From: Ruegeria arenilitoris
GTDB lineage: Bacteria > Pseudomonadota > Alphaproteobacteria > Rhodobacterales > Rhodobacteraceae
Strand: one strand, 5' to 3'
Length of the DNA: 64,000 nt
NCBI RefSeq assembly: GCF_042675705.1
Contig: NZ_JBHTJJ010000006.1
The stretch's first letter is position 1, and each line of letters opens with the position of its first letter. Shown piece after piece: positions 24,215 through 34,934 of this stretch. Made by a program: the position numbers and the translations under genes. The notes beneath the pieces are model-generated. The model had not been told where the DNA came from, ran no database searches, and saw only the letters and a list, made by a program, of their open reading frames with translations.

Positions 24215-26428
24215 CTAGACCGCACCGGCCGGCTCGACAATGACAGGTTGCGCATCCGTCGGGCAGTTGGACTGGATCATCTCGCAAATCAGCTTCTTCT
24301 GAAGCGGTTTCGTCAGGTAGTGATCCAACCCGGCCCCAAGGATGCTGTGCTCGTCACCGGCCAAAGCATGAGCGGTCAGCGCCACGATCGGCACATGCTG
24401 CCCTGTGCCGATTTCGCGTCGGCGAATCTCACTCGTGGCCTGCTTTCCGTCCATCTTGGGCATCGAGATGTCCATGAGGATCAGGTCAGGGGCGAATTCC
24501 GCAAAGGCGTCGACAGCCTCAAGCCCGTTGGCCACCAGCTTGAGGTCTATGTTCAGATCCTTGGTCATCTTGCTCAGGATCAACTGGTTGGTGCGATTGT
24601 CCTCGGCAGCCAGAACCCGCATCTTGCGCAGCTTCGTGTTTCCGCCGGACGATTGGGCCGGCTCTGCGCGGCAGGGCGGGGAAACAGGCGCAGGCAACAC
24701 AGCCGCGCCCAGCGCCTGAAGCCGCGAGAACAGCTCGGCCCGAGGGATCGGTTTCTGAACCACCGCTTGTATCAGCCGATGGTTCGGATCGGCGTGTACG
24801 ATGGCCGGGTTTGCGGACATCAGCACGATCGGAACGTCGGACCAGCTTCGCTTGCGCAGAGTTTCCGCCAAATCCAGCCCGTCCATGTCAGGCAGATCGT
24901 GATCGCAAAGGATCAGGTCGACCGACGCATCCACCGCCCTCAGCGCTTCGGTGCCTGTGGCGCAAACCGTCACCTCGGCCCCCAAACGCCGCAGCTGCTT
25001 GTTCAGAATGGCCCGATTGACGGCCAAATCCTCGACCACGAGGACATGTTTCAGCCTGTCCGCCACGGCAGGCGGTGCCGGTTGAGGGCCTTCGGCGGTG
25101 GGCAGTGTGATGCGGAACCCAAAGCACGACCCCTTGCCGGCCTCGCTCTCGACCCAGATCGAGCCACCCATCAAGGTAATCAGGCGTTTGGTGATGGCCA
25201 GACCAAGGCCAGTGCCGTCAAAGGCGCGGGTCTTTTCGTTTTCGACCTGATTGAACTCGCCAAAGATGTGCTCGATCTTGTCCGCATCGATGCCGATTCC
25301 GGTGTCTTCGATCGCGATGTGGATGTCGCAGGTCTTCTGATCGGCATGCGGTACTCCGGTGACCCGGATCAGAACATGGCCCTGGGCGGTGAATTTGACC
25401 GCGTTACCCACCAGATTGGTCAGCACCTGACGCACCCGGCCCGGATCGCCCACGAACAGCGTAGGCAGGAACAGGTCATAGTCGACCAGCAAGGTCAGCC
25501 CCTTGTCGCGCACCGTGGGCTGCAGCAGCATCGTAACTTCGAGAATGCAACGTTCAAGATCGAAATCCTCGGGATGCAGCACAAGCTTATCCGCTTCGAT
25601 CTTGGAATAATCCAGAACGTCATTGATGATGACAAGCAACGCGTCCCCCGAATTGCGGATCGTCTCGACATAAAGCCTCTGCTCTTCATTCAGAGGGGTT
25701 TCCGACAGCAGGTCGGTCATCCCGACGATGCCGTTCATCGGGGTCCGGATCTCATGACTCATATTGGCAAGGAAAGCCGACTTGGCCCGGTTGGCAGCCT
25801 CGGCCTTCTCGCGCGCGGCCTGCAGTTGCGCCTCATGCTGGACCGAGGCCGTGATGTTCAGGGCCAGACTGACCACATCGCCGCCTTGGCCGCGCTGGTC
25901 GATCAGCTTGATATATTGCCCATTCCACAGCTGGATCACTTCGGGCGGCGGGTTAATCCGGGTCCAGCGGCGCATCATGCGGGTTTTCCAAGTCTCGGCC
26001 GGTTCCGACCCGATATCGATGATGCCCTCGGTGGTCAGCAGATCAAGAATGCGGGGATAGGAAATCCCGGGCGCGACTTCATCCAGCCCTTCGAACACGC
26101 TCAGATAGGCTGTATTTGCGCTGATCAACCGATCACTGCCGTCGAAGAAGGCGAAACCGTCCTGGATCGTCTGGATCGAGTGCCAGAGGCGGCGTTCGGC
26201 CACTTCGATCTTGGCATTTGCAACGGTCAGGTCCGATTTGACCTTTTCATTCTCGCCACGCACGGTTTCGACCTCGGCCTCAGTCTCGCCGATACGTTTG
26301 GTCAGGGCCATCGCGTATTCGCCCAGCTTGCGATTGGCCTCGGACAGTTCACTCTGCTTGAGTGCAAGCATGCATTCGGCGGCCAGACGCGCCCGCCGTT
26401 CCTGTGCCAGTTTTTCTGCAAGACTCAT
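24215..26428 (-). CDS. Soluble hybrid sensor histidine kinase with two receiver domains
   Basis: 737 aa, no membrane segment. Order: N-terminal coiled coil (about 1-85), PAS-like sensor (about 85-200), HisKA with phospho-acceptor His in SHEIRTPMNGIVGM (about 225), HATPase with TGIGI and GTGLGLAI boxes, receiver 1 with phospho-Asp region LILCDHDLPDMDG (about 515), receiver 2 with LILMDISMPKMDG (about 660) and the conserved late LTAHAL and Lys. Start at 26428 has GGGAAG 7 nt upstream; 26434 is the alternative. No Hpt domain or output regulator is encoded nearby, so signalling must go through an unlinked partner. Input is unknown; cytosolic PAS suggests an internal cue. Confidence 0.9.
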   Translation of the reverse strand: MSLAEKLAQERRARLAAECMLALKQSELSEANRKLGEYAMALTKRIGETEAEVETVRGENEKVKSDLTVANAKIEVAERRLWHSIQTIQDGFAFFDGSDRLISANTAYLSVFEGLDEVAPGISYPRILDLLTTEGIIDIGSEPAETWKTRMMRRWTRINPPPEVIQLWNGQYIKLIDQRGQGGDVVSLALNITASVQHEAQLQAAREKAEAANRAKSAFLANMSHEIRTPMNGIVGMTDLLSETPLNEEQRLYVETIRNSGDALLVIINDVLDYSKIEADKLVLHPEDFDLERCILEVTMLLQPTVRDKGLTLLVDYDLFLPTLFVGDPGRVRQVLTNLVGNAVKFTAQGHVLIRVTGVPHADQKTCDIHIAIEDTGIGIDADKIEHIFGEFNQVENEKTRAFDGTGLGLAITKRLITLMGGSIWVESEAGKGSCFGFRITLPTAEGPQPAPPAVADRLKHVLVVEDLAVNRAILNKQLRRLGAEVTVCATGTEALRAVDASVDLILCDHDLPDMDGLDLAETLRKRSWSDVPIVLMSANPAIVHADPNHRLIQAVVQKPIPRAELFSRLQALGAAVLPAPVSPPCRAEPAQSSGGNTKLRKMRVLAAEDNRTNQLILSKMTKDLNIDLKLVANGLEAVDAFAEFAPDLILMDISMPKMDGKQATSEIRRREIGTGQHVPIVALTAHALAGDEHSILGAGLDHYLTKPLQKKLICEMIQSNCPTDAQPVIVEPAGAV

Positions 26429-26500
26429 GGTCATCTTCCCGGTCGGTTCGGGATCAGCATTCCCGCAGACCGTGAAAATCTGTTTAAGACCAAAGGTCGG

Positions 26501-28543
26501 TCATCGCCGTCCTTCGCGCAACCAGCCCGCCAGCAGGAAGCCACCCGCCAACAGCAGCACCAGCCAGGGCGGCAACAGTCCGGCCTGGGTCACGTCACGG
26601 GTTTCATATGCCTCGCGCGGGGTCAGACCGATCCAGCCACGCCCGGCCGCAGGACGCCCGGCGCGCACGTTGCGGATTGCCGGCAGCCCATCCTCGACCC
26701 GGATTACCCCGCCGCGCATCCCGGCCATGACCGGTTCAAGGATTTCAGCTGTTGCGATGGTGCGTTCGAATTCCCGCGGCGCCGCAGGGCCAAGGCCGAT
26801 GACCGAGGACAGCTCACCTTCCTGCAGGCGATAGAGCCCAATTTCAGGGCCGTAATACTGCGCCTCGAACCGGCCGGGGGACAACTCGCGCAAGGGCACT
26901 TCAAGCGTGTCGCCATTGGGTCGGGTGACCGTGACGGGGCCCACCTCTTCGTTCAGGGTCTGGCGGATGATGCGCATTGACTGCCCGTTGGCCTCGGCCC
27001 ACAGCGCCTCTTCTTCAAGCTCGGGTTCTTTCATCATCCAGTGGGCAAGGCGGCGCAGCAGTTCCAGCTGCGGGCCACCGCCCTCGTAGCCGCGGCTCCA
27101 CAGCCAGGCGTGGTCCGAAGCCAGCAGCGCCACGCGTCCTTCCCCCACCCGGTCCAACACCAGCAGAGGTCGATCGTCGACGCCGGTCATCAGCAGCTCG
27201 CCCGAGCGCTGTTTTACGTCGATCTGGCGCAGCCATGCGCCCCAATCGCCCGCCTCACCCAGATCGGCGGTCACCGGATGACGCTGGCCCAGGTCTGTCA
27301 CCGTGGGCACGTAGCGTTCTTCGATGACCCGGGCCGAGGGTTGCGCCGGCAGGATCGCAGACAGGGGCGAGCGGAAGATGCTGTCGGCGGTGGCAAAGTC
27401 GGGTCCGGCCGCAATCAGCACCGCACCTCCGTCATTGATGTAGTTGGTCACGTTGTCCAGATAGATCGCCGGCAGGATGCCGCGCCGCTTGTAGCGGTCA
27501 AAGATGATCAGGTCGAAATCGTTGATCTTCTCCAGAAACAGCTCGCGCGTGGGGAATGCAATCAGCGACAGTTCGTCCACCGGAACCCCGTCCTGCTTCT
27601 CGGGCGGGCGCAAGATGGTGAAATGCACCAGATCGACCGAGCTGTCGGATTTCAGCAGATTGCGCCAGGTTCGCCCGCCCGGATGCGGCTCGCCCGAGAC
27701 CAACAGAACCCGAAGCCGGTCGCGCACGCCGTTCATCTGGATCAAGGCGGTGTTGTTGCGGTCAGTCAGTTCGCCATCGGCCTGCGGAACGGTGAACTGG
27801 ATGACGTTGCGCCCGCCATGGGGCAGGGTCACTGGCAGTTCCACATCCACGCCGATCGGGATGCTGAACTGCTGCGGCTCGCCCCCGTCCACCGCAATCT
27901 CGAGCGGGGCGGACGCCGGACCGGCGGGCACCGCGCCACTGTCCTCGACCCGCAAGGTCAGAGTGACGGGTTCGTCGATGATGGCAAAGGCCGGCGCATT
28001 GCGCACGATCAGGCGGCGGTCCCAGTCCTGCGCGCGACCGGTCTGCAACAGGTGCATCGGCGCGGGCAGGTCCGGGGCCTGATCGACATCATGCACGATG
28101 CCGTCCGACAGGACCAGAATTCCGGCGATGCGGGCGCGCGGTTCCTCGGCCAGCGCGGCATTCAGCGCCGCCATCACCTGGGTACCTTCGTCGCCGTCGC
28201 CGTCGCCCACGGTGATGCGACGCAGTTCGGTGTTGTCGCGGGCCTCGATCTCGGCGGCCAGGGCCTCGGCGGTCTGCCCGGTCTGTTCGGCGCGGTCCGA
28301 CAGGGTTTGGCTGGCGCTTTCATCCTCGATCATCAGCACGATGTCGGTCAGCGCGGCACGGTCCTCGATCTGGTAGACCGGGCCGGACAAAGCCGCCAGC
28401 AGCACCAGCGCCGCCAGTCCGCGCAACGCCCAACCCGACAGCCCGCGCCACAGCGCCAGAACCGTCGCGGCCAAAGCGATCGCACCGATGACCACCAGCA
28501 CGGGCCACGGGATCAGCGGGTCAAAAATGACGGAACCGGTCAT
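26501..28543 (-). CDS. Membrane-anchored glutamine-amidotransferase-like protein of the MoxR operon
   Basis: 680 aa. Two N-terminal hydrophobic segments (about 13-55) are followed by a VWA-like stretch (TDIVLMIEDESASQ and VLSDG), a class I glutamine-amidotransferase-like fold in the middle (VLLVSGEPHPGGRTW, DLIIFDRYKRRGILP, GGAVLIAAGPDF) and a C-terminal membrane helix (about 655-672). The catalytic Cys-His-Glu of true amidotransferases is not evident, so it is probably a structural or binding protein. It overlaps the DUF4159 gene by 4 bp and ends the MoxR-DUF58-DUF4159 operon, akin to the Bat (aerotolerance) clusters. Confidence 0.75.
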   Translation of the reverse strand: MTGSVIFDPLIPWPVLVVIGAIALAATVLALWRGLSGWALRGLAALVLLAALSGPVYQIEDRAALTDIVLMIEDESASQTLSDRAEQTGQTAEALAAEIEARDNTELRRITVGDGDGDEGTQVMAALNAALAEEPRARIAGILVLSDGIVHDVDQAPDLPAPMHLLQTGRAQDWDRRLIVRNAPAFAIIDEPVTLTLRVEDSGAVPAGPASAPLEIAVDGGEPQQFSIPIGVDVELPVTLPHGGRNVIQFTVPQADGELTDRNNTALIQMNGVRDRLRVLLVSGEPHPGGRTWRNLLKSDSSVDLVHFTILRPPEKQDGVPVDELSLIAFPTRELFLEKINDFDLIIFDRYKRRGILPAIYLDNVTNYINDGGAVLIAAGPDFATADSIFRSPLSAILPAQPSARVIEERYVPTVTDLGQRHPVTADLGEAGDWGAWLRQIDVKQRSGELLMTGVDDRPLLVLDRVGEGRVALLASDHAWLWSRGYEGGGPQLELLRRLAHWMMKEPELEEEALWAEANGQSMRIIRQTLNEEVGPVTVTRPNGDTLEVPLRELSPGRFEAQYYGPEIGLYRLQEGELSSVIGLGPAAPREFERTIATAEILEPVMAGMRGGVIRVEDGLPAIRNVRAGRPAAGRGWIGLTPREAYETRDVTQAGLLPPWLVLLLAGGFLLAGWLREGRR

Positions 28544-31302
28544 TGGCCCAACCTGTCAAGCAGAGCAGGCACGTGCACCTGATCGGATTTGTAGTTCCCG
28601 GTCAGCACGTGCATGACCAGGTTGACGCCGAACCGGTTGGCCAACTCGCGCTGGCGTTCTCCGGCATAGCCGCGCCCGACCGGCAGCAGCGCCTGCCCGT
28701 TCCGGTCGATTGCCCAGGCCCCGGCCCAGTCGTTGCCGCCAATCACCACCGGGGTGACGTTGTCGTTGAGGTTGCGGAAGGGCATGCCTTCGATCTGTTC
28801 GGCGTCCAGGGGCGCGGCCTCGACCCAGACCTCGGTTCCGGCAAAGCGGCCGGGGAAATCCTGCAACAGGTAGAACGCACGGGTCAGGACGTGATCGCGG
28901 GGAACAGGCTCTAACGCAGGAATATTCAGCGGCGCAGCCAGTTGCTGCAACTTGCGGCCATTGGGGCTCGAGGCGCCGAACCCGGCGATGTTGGCGTCCC
29001 GCGTGTCAAACAGGATCATCCCGCCGGACCGCAGATAGCCGTTCAGCTTGGCATAAGCCTCGGCCGAAGGCTGGGGCTGATCCGGCGTGATCGGCCAGTA
29101 GAGCAGCGGGAAGAAGGCCAGTTCGTCACGTTCGAGGTCCACGCCCATGGGCTCGGCCGGTTCGACGGACGTGCGGTAAAACAGGGTTTGCGACAGGCCG
29201 CGTAGCCCGGCATGGGCGACGTCGTCAATCTGGGCATTGCCGGTCAGTACATGTGCCAGCACCAATTCCTTGGTTGCCTGCAGCGCGAATTCGGTCTCCT
29301 CGGGCGTCTGCGCCTGCGCTTGCGGTGCGATCAGAACCGCGCCCAGCGCGACCGCCGCCGCCCGCGCCAGCCCCAGACGCCCCGACAGCGCCAGCGAGGC
29401 CACGACGTCAACCGCCAGCAGGATCAGGGCTAGGCTCAGCAGCAGGCCCCCGATAGGAGTTTCGGCGCTGACCTCCTGCCCCTTGATGGGAACATCCGCA
29501 GGCCAGCTGATCGGGCGCAGCGTGCTATCCTCGTTCAACACGTTCAGGGCCAGCTTCTGCTTGCCGCTTTCATACAGACCCGGGCGCAGGTCGGGCCCTA
29601 GGGCGCCGGACACCAGCGCCGGGCCATCGACACCGGCCAGATTGCCCGCATCAGACAGGGTTCCGAACCCGTCCATCACCTGAATCGGCTCCCACGTGGT
29701 GCCTTGCAGCTGTTCGACCTGCCGCGTCTTGGCCGCCGAGGCCACGGCCAGCCGGTCGAGCATTTCGACGAACAGGCCCGACAGCGGCAGGGTCGACCAT
29801 TCGGCATCGGCGGTGACATGGAACAGCACCACCTGACCCAGGCCCAGCGGCTTGCGCGTCACCAGCGGGGTGCCATCCGACAGCGCGGCGATCACCCGGT
29901 CGGCCAGGTTCGGGTCGGGCTGAGCCATCACCTGGGTGCTGACGGTCACATCGTCGGGGATGCGCAACCCGTAGAAGGGCGAACCTTCCTGGAAAGGCGC
30001 CAGACCCTTGGCCTCGCCCCAGCTCATCGCGCCGCCGACCGAGCGGCCACCGCTGCGCAACCGCACCGGCAAAAGGGCGTCTTCGGCATCGCGGCCCAGA
30101 TCGCTGGCCGCCATGTGCGGACCTGCAAAGCGCAGCAACAGCCCGCCCTGCTCGACCCATTCGACCAATCCGGCCTGTTCGGCGGGGGTCAGCTTGGCCA
30201 CATCGGCCAGCACGATCACATCCGGGTTGGCGGGCAGAACCTCGGCCAGCCCGCCCTCGACGAAATCGGCGGTGGGGATCAGCACCTGCGTCAGATAGTG
30301 AAGCGGCGACAGCAGCTCCAACCCCTCGCGGTTGACGGTTCCGGCGATCAGGGCAACCTCGCGCCGGCGCAAGCTGTCATCGGTCAGCGACACCGCCCCG
30401 GCCGACCGCTGGCCCTGCAGCTCGAACCGCGTGATGCGGGCCCGCAGTTCGGACGGCAACGCCAGATCGGCCTGCGCCTGGGTCGCGCCGCTCTCGAAGC
30501 TGACCTCGACCGATTGCAGCAGGCGCATCACGCCCGCAGGGTCGCGCCCCTGCGCATTGATGGTGACGGTCTGCGCCGGTCCGGGCGTGGCGCGCACCGC
30601 GGTCAATCGGATCGCCCCGTCCTGATAGGTGGCCGGCAGCAGCGCCAGGATCGGCGCCGCCGCGCGATAGACCGTGACCGCGCCCCGCGCCTGCAGCGCG
30701 GACAGCAGGCTTTCACGGCCCGGATAGTCCAGCTTGTCCGTGAACCAGTGCGTATCGAACCCGCCCTCGACCGCCGACAGGTCGGCCAGCGCCTGTTCGA
30801 TCTGCGCCGCGTCCGGCTGCCACGGCTGCGGAACCAGCCCGGGCAGGCGGTTGCGCCAGGCTTCGGCGGCCTGGAAGACCGGCGGTTCCGGCTCGGTCAG
30901 GCGCAGGATCGACACGGGGCGCCCGGCCCGTCCGGCTTCGGTCAGCTGCGCGTCGATCTGATCCAGTGTGGCGGGCCAGCGCGTGGCCCCGGCCCAGCTG
31001 GCATCCAGAACCAGCAGCAGCGGCCCCGATCCGGACTCATCGCGCGCCGGGTTCAGAACCGGGCCGGCCAGCCCAATGATGATCGCCGCCGCCGCCAGCA
31101 TCCGCAGCAGCAACAGCCACCACGGGGTGCGGTCAGATACGCTCTCGTCGTCCTTCAAGCCCAGCAACAGGGTCACCGCCGGGAACAGCCGTCGGATCGG
31201 CGCGGGCGGCACGGCGCGCAGGATCAGCCACAGGATCGGCAGGGTCAGCAGACCCAGCAACACCCATGGCGCGGTAAAGCCGATGCCCGCCAGAACCGTC
31301 AT
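28540..31302 (-). CDS. BatA-like N-terminal and DUF4159 domain membrane protein
   Basis: 920 aa. The N-terminus is the BatA-type membrane anchor (APWVLLGLLTLPILWLILRAVPP, then a second helix near WWLLLLRMLAAAAIIIGLAGP). A long periplasmic or cytoplasmic body follows, two more hydrophobic segments lie near residues 630-690, and the C-terminal 200 residues are DUF4159 (LYWPITPDQPQPS, GGMILFDTRD). Start at 31302 overlaps the DUF58 stop (ATGA). Function is unknown; the setting points to a MoxR-dependent envelope or protein-maturation complex. The quoted stretches are shortened to family landmarks. Confidence 0.8.
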   Translation of the reverse strand: MTVLAGIGFTAPWVLLGLLTLPILWLILRAVPPAPIRRLFPAVTLLLGLKDDESVSDRTPWWLLLLRMLAAAAIIIGLAGPVLNPARDESGSGPLLLVLDASWAGATRWPATLDQIDAQLTEAGRAGRPVSILRLTEPEPPVFQAAEAWRNRLPGLVPQPWQPDAAQIEQALADLSAVEGGFDTHWFTDKLDYPGRESLLSALQARGAVTVYRAAAPILALLPATYQDGAIRLTAVRATPGPAQTVTINAQGRDPAGVMRLLQSVEVSFESGATQAQADLALPSELRARITRFELQGQRSAGAVSLTDDSLRRREVALIAGTVNREGLELLSPLHYLTQVLIPTADFVEGGLAEVLPANPDVIVLADVAKLTPAEQAGLVEWVEQGGLLLRFAGPHMAASDLGRDAEDALLPVRLRSGGRSVGGAMSWGEAKGLAPFQEGSPFYGLRIPDDVTVSTQVMAQPDPNLADRVIAALSDGTPLVTRKPLGLGQVVLFHVTADAEWSTLPLSGLFVEMLDRLAVASAAKTRQVEQLQGTTWEPIQVMDGFGTLSDAGNLAGVDGPALVSGALGPDLRPGLYESGKQKLALNVLNEDSTLRPISWPADVPIKGQEVSAETPIGGLLLSLALILLAVDVVASLALSGRLGLARAAAVALGAVLIAPQAQAQTPEETEFALQATKELVLAHVLTGNAQIDDVAHAGLRGLSQTLFYRTSVEPAEPMGVDLERDELAFFPLLYWPITPDQPQPSAEAYAKLNGYLRSGGMILFDTRDANIAGFGASSPNGRKLQQLAAPLNIPALEPVPRDHVLTRAFYLLQDFPGRFAGTEVWVEAAPLDAEQIEGMPFRNLNDNVTPVVIGGNDWAGAWAIDRNGQALLPVGRGYAGERQRELANRFGVNLVMHVLTGNYKSDQVHVPALLDRLGQ

Positions 31303-32170
31303 CGCGCCCCTCCGTCCAGCGCACGATAGAGCCACAACAGGGCCGCCTGCGCGCTGTCGCCCGTATGGTTCAGACCCAGCTGCCAACCGGTCACCCGGCA
31401 CAGGCGGGTCAGGTCATCCTTGCGCCGCGCCAGCCGCGCCAGATAGCGCTCGCGCAGGTCGCCCGCCTTCAGTGTCTCGTGCCGGACCGTGCCACCGACG
31501 CTTTCGAAGATGGTGCGCCCGCGATAGGGGAAGTTCTCCTCACCCGGGTCCAGAACCTGCAGCAGCACACCGCGCACGCCGCGGTCGGCGGCCTTGGTCA
31601 GGGCCAGTTCGACCTCGTCCAGCGGGCCGAGGAAGTCAGAGATGAACACGGCGCGGGCATGGGGGATCATGGCGCGGTGTTCGGGCGGGGCATAATCGGC
31701 CTCGGTATCTTCGGACAGGGCCTGCGCCAGCCGGATGATCTGGGCGTTGCCGCGCCGGGGCGGCAGGGTGGTTCCGGTCAGGCCCACACGCTCGCCCCCG
31801 CGCACCAGCAGAATCGCCGTGGCCAACCCCAGAAGGCGGGCCCGGTCGGCCTTGGTGGGCAGAGATTTGTCGGACGCAAAGCGCATCGAGGCGCCCTGAT
31901 CGACCCACAGCATGATCGACTGCGCAATCTGCCATTCGCGTTCGCGCACATATTGCTGATCGCCGCGGGCCGAGCGCCGGTGGTCGATCATCCGCCGGCT
32001 GTCGCCGATCTGGGCCGGCCGGTATTGCCAGAAATCATCGCCCAACCCCGAACGCCGCCGGCCGTGATCGCCCAGCAGCACGGTTCCGGCCAGGTGTTCG
32101 GCCCGCGCCAACAAGGGCGGCAGCCGGGACGCCTCGGCCTCGGATCTTTCGCGAAGGGTGCGGGCCGCGT

Positions 32171-32174
<4 letters not shown>
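31299..32174 (-). CDS. DUF58 domain-containing protein
   Basis: 291 aa, cytosolic, GTG start overlapping the moxR stop (GTGA). DUF58 landmarks are seen: GRRRSGLGDDFWQYRPAQIGD (read in part, near residue 40), DHRRSARGDQQYVREREWQ, and a VWA-like MLWVDQGASM followed by AVFISDFLGPLDEVE. DUF58 proteins nearly always sit directly behind MoxR ATPases and are proposed substrates or partners in assembling membrane complexes. Confidence 0.88.
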
Positions 32175-33178
<1,004 letters not shown>

Positions 33179-33231
33179 GACTTTCCCTTCCGTGGACTTA
33201 TTATGGTTGAAGTGTATCGCGCTGAGAGGAA

Positions 33232-33819
33232 ATGGCAAAAACAATGAGCGGACAAAATCCTGTGAAACCGTCCCCTGAGGGTCTGGCGGCCTCGGTCAAG
33301 GCGGCCAAACCGCGGGGTCTGCCCCCTGTCGACAGCTGGAATCCTCCGTTCTGCGGCGATCTGGACATGCGCATCGCGCACGATGGCACCTGGTACTACC
33401 TAGGGTCGCCCATCACCCGGTTCGAGCTTGTGAAGCTTTTTTCCTCAATTCTTAAGAAAGAACGGGACGCCTATTTTCTGGTCACCCCTGTCGAAAAGGT
33501 CGGCATCATCGTCGAAGACGCACCGTTTGTGGCGGTCGATTTCGACCGGACCGGCGCGGACGAGGATCAGATTCTGACCTTTACCACCCATGTCGGCGAT
33601 ACTGTGACGGTAGGTCCGGATCACCCGATACGGGTTGCAATAGACCCGGAAACAAACGAGCCAAGACCCTACATATTGGTGCGATCGAACCTTGAGGCGC
33701 GGATCGACCGCAAGAGTTTCTACCGCCTTGTGGACATTGCCACGGAACGCGCCGGGCAGGTCGGGGTCTGGTCCGGCGGGCAGTTCTTTGTCTTGGGTCG
33801 CGCCGAAGAAGCGCCTTAG
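33232..33819 (+). CDS. DUF1285 domain-containing protein
   Basis: 195 aa, no signal or membrane segment. Family landmarks: PPVDSWNPPFCGDLDMRIA, DGTWYYLGSPITRFELVKLF, DAYFLVTPVEKVGIIVEDAPF. Function is unknown; structures of relatives show a small alpha/beta fold. Two ATG codons are possible (33232 and 33244) and neither has a well-spaced ribosome-binding site. It diverges from moxR, sharing the promoter region, and its stop overlaps the convergent DMT gene by 4 bp. Confidence 0.85.
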   Translation: MAKTMSGQNPVKPSPEGLAASVKAAKPRGLPPVDSWNPPFCGDLDMRIAHDGTWYYLGSPITRFELVKLFSSILKKERDAYFLVTPVEKVGIIVEDAPFVAVDFDRTGADEDQILTFTTHVGDTVTVGPDHPIRVAIDPETNEPRPYILVRSNLEARIDRKSFYRLVDIATERAGQVGVWSGGQFFVLGRAEEAP

Positions 33820-34760
33820 GCAACCCGTCGTGCGGGACGGTCTTGCGCAAGGACAACCGCCAGCGCCACGACTCCGGCGCCCAGCGCCCGGGTCCAGTTC
33901 CACTCCGAACCCAGAACCACCATGATGAGCATCACGTAGAACGGTGCCACATTGATGTGGAATGACGCCAGAGCAACACCCAGCCGGCCGATCGAAGCGA
34001 TGAACAGAACCTGGCTGAGGCCGAGGGAGATCACGGCGTAGATCGCCAGCATTCCTGCCTGCTGCGGGTCGATCGGCGACGATGGCCAGACTTCCAGACC
34101 GAGGACGCTCGACAGATAGAACAGCGCGCCGGCCATGAACGTGCCGCCGATCAGCGTGATCGTGGTACGTCCGGTTTGGCTGAGGTCCGGGAAGTCCCGC
34201 GCGGTCGCCATGCTGGCCCAACAGAAAAGCGCGGTCGAGGCGATGGCGCAGAGCGCACCCAAACCCAGCTGGGCCGGTGCCACCGCACTGGTTGCGATCA
34301 GGCCGCCGATGATCGAAACAGCAACCCCCAGCGCGAAGTTCCACCGCAATCTGCGCGTTCCCGCGGCCAACTCGAGCAGTGTCGCAATCAAGGGCGCGCA
34401 GGACGCGATGATGGCAACAGTAACGGGATCGGTCAGTTTCTGCGCCAAGATGATCAGGAACATGCCCAAGCCAAGGCCAAAACCGCCCACTCTCATCGCA
34501 TGGGCCCAACGCGCCCGCAGAACCGCATCCGCGCCATCGATCCACAGCCAGATCGGGATCATCACGGCCACCGCCAGCATCAGCCGCGCAGCCAGCAAGG
34601 CAACCGGCGGCCAGGTCTGCAGCAGGATTTCGGCCGCCGGGAATCCGGCCGCCCAGGTCAGCATCGACGCCACCGCCAGCCCGTTTCCGGACAAGGCGGA
34701 TTGCCGCGCACCGGGCACAGCGAAACTGGGCCCGCGAACGGGGTCCGGACTCATCGCCAT
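33816..34760 (-). CDS. DMT superfamily transporter (EamA domains)
   Basis: 314 aa with about ten hydrophobic segments in two EamA repeats, as in drug/metabolite exporters (WAAGFPAAEILLQTWPPVALLAARL in repeat 1, LGLSQVLFIASIGRLGVALA in repeat 2; both shortened landmarks). Start MAMSPDP at 34760 has AAGGATT 8 nt upstream. The exported metabolite cannot be predicted. It diverges from the Hyi-like gene across 174 bp. Confidence 0.83.
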   Translation of the reverse strand: MAMSPDPVRGPSFAVPGARQSALSGNGLAVASMLTWAAGFPAAEILLQTWPPVALLAARLMLAVAVMIPIWLWIDGADAVLRARWAHAMRVGGFGLGLGMFLIILAQKLTDPVTVAIIASCAPLIATLLELAAGTRRLRWNFALGVAVSIIGGLIATSAVAPAQLGLGALCAIASTALFCWASMATARDFPDLSQTGRTTITLIGGTFMAGALFYLSSVLGLEVWPSSPIDPQQAGMLAIYAVISLGLSQVLFIASIGRLGVALASFHINVAPFYVMLIMVVLGSEWNWTRALGAGVVALAVVLAQDRPARRVA

Positions 34761-34934
34761 CGGTTTCAATCCTTTTGTTGGTGCAGCGTCACGAAAATGA
34801 TTCGCTGCAATACCCCGACCCTTCACATTCGGCCCGCGCCGGTCTGGCCGATTTTCGACATATTGTCGTTTTCAAACCCTTTCTCTGCGCACCGCCCGCG
34901 ACTAAGGTCAGCATGCCATCGGACCGAGAGGACA

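Noticed and set aside
24248..26980. 910-codon rightward open frame opposite the histidine kinase
   Set aside because: Antisense shadow, rich in Arg/His/Gln with no recognisable domain.
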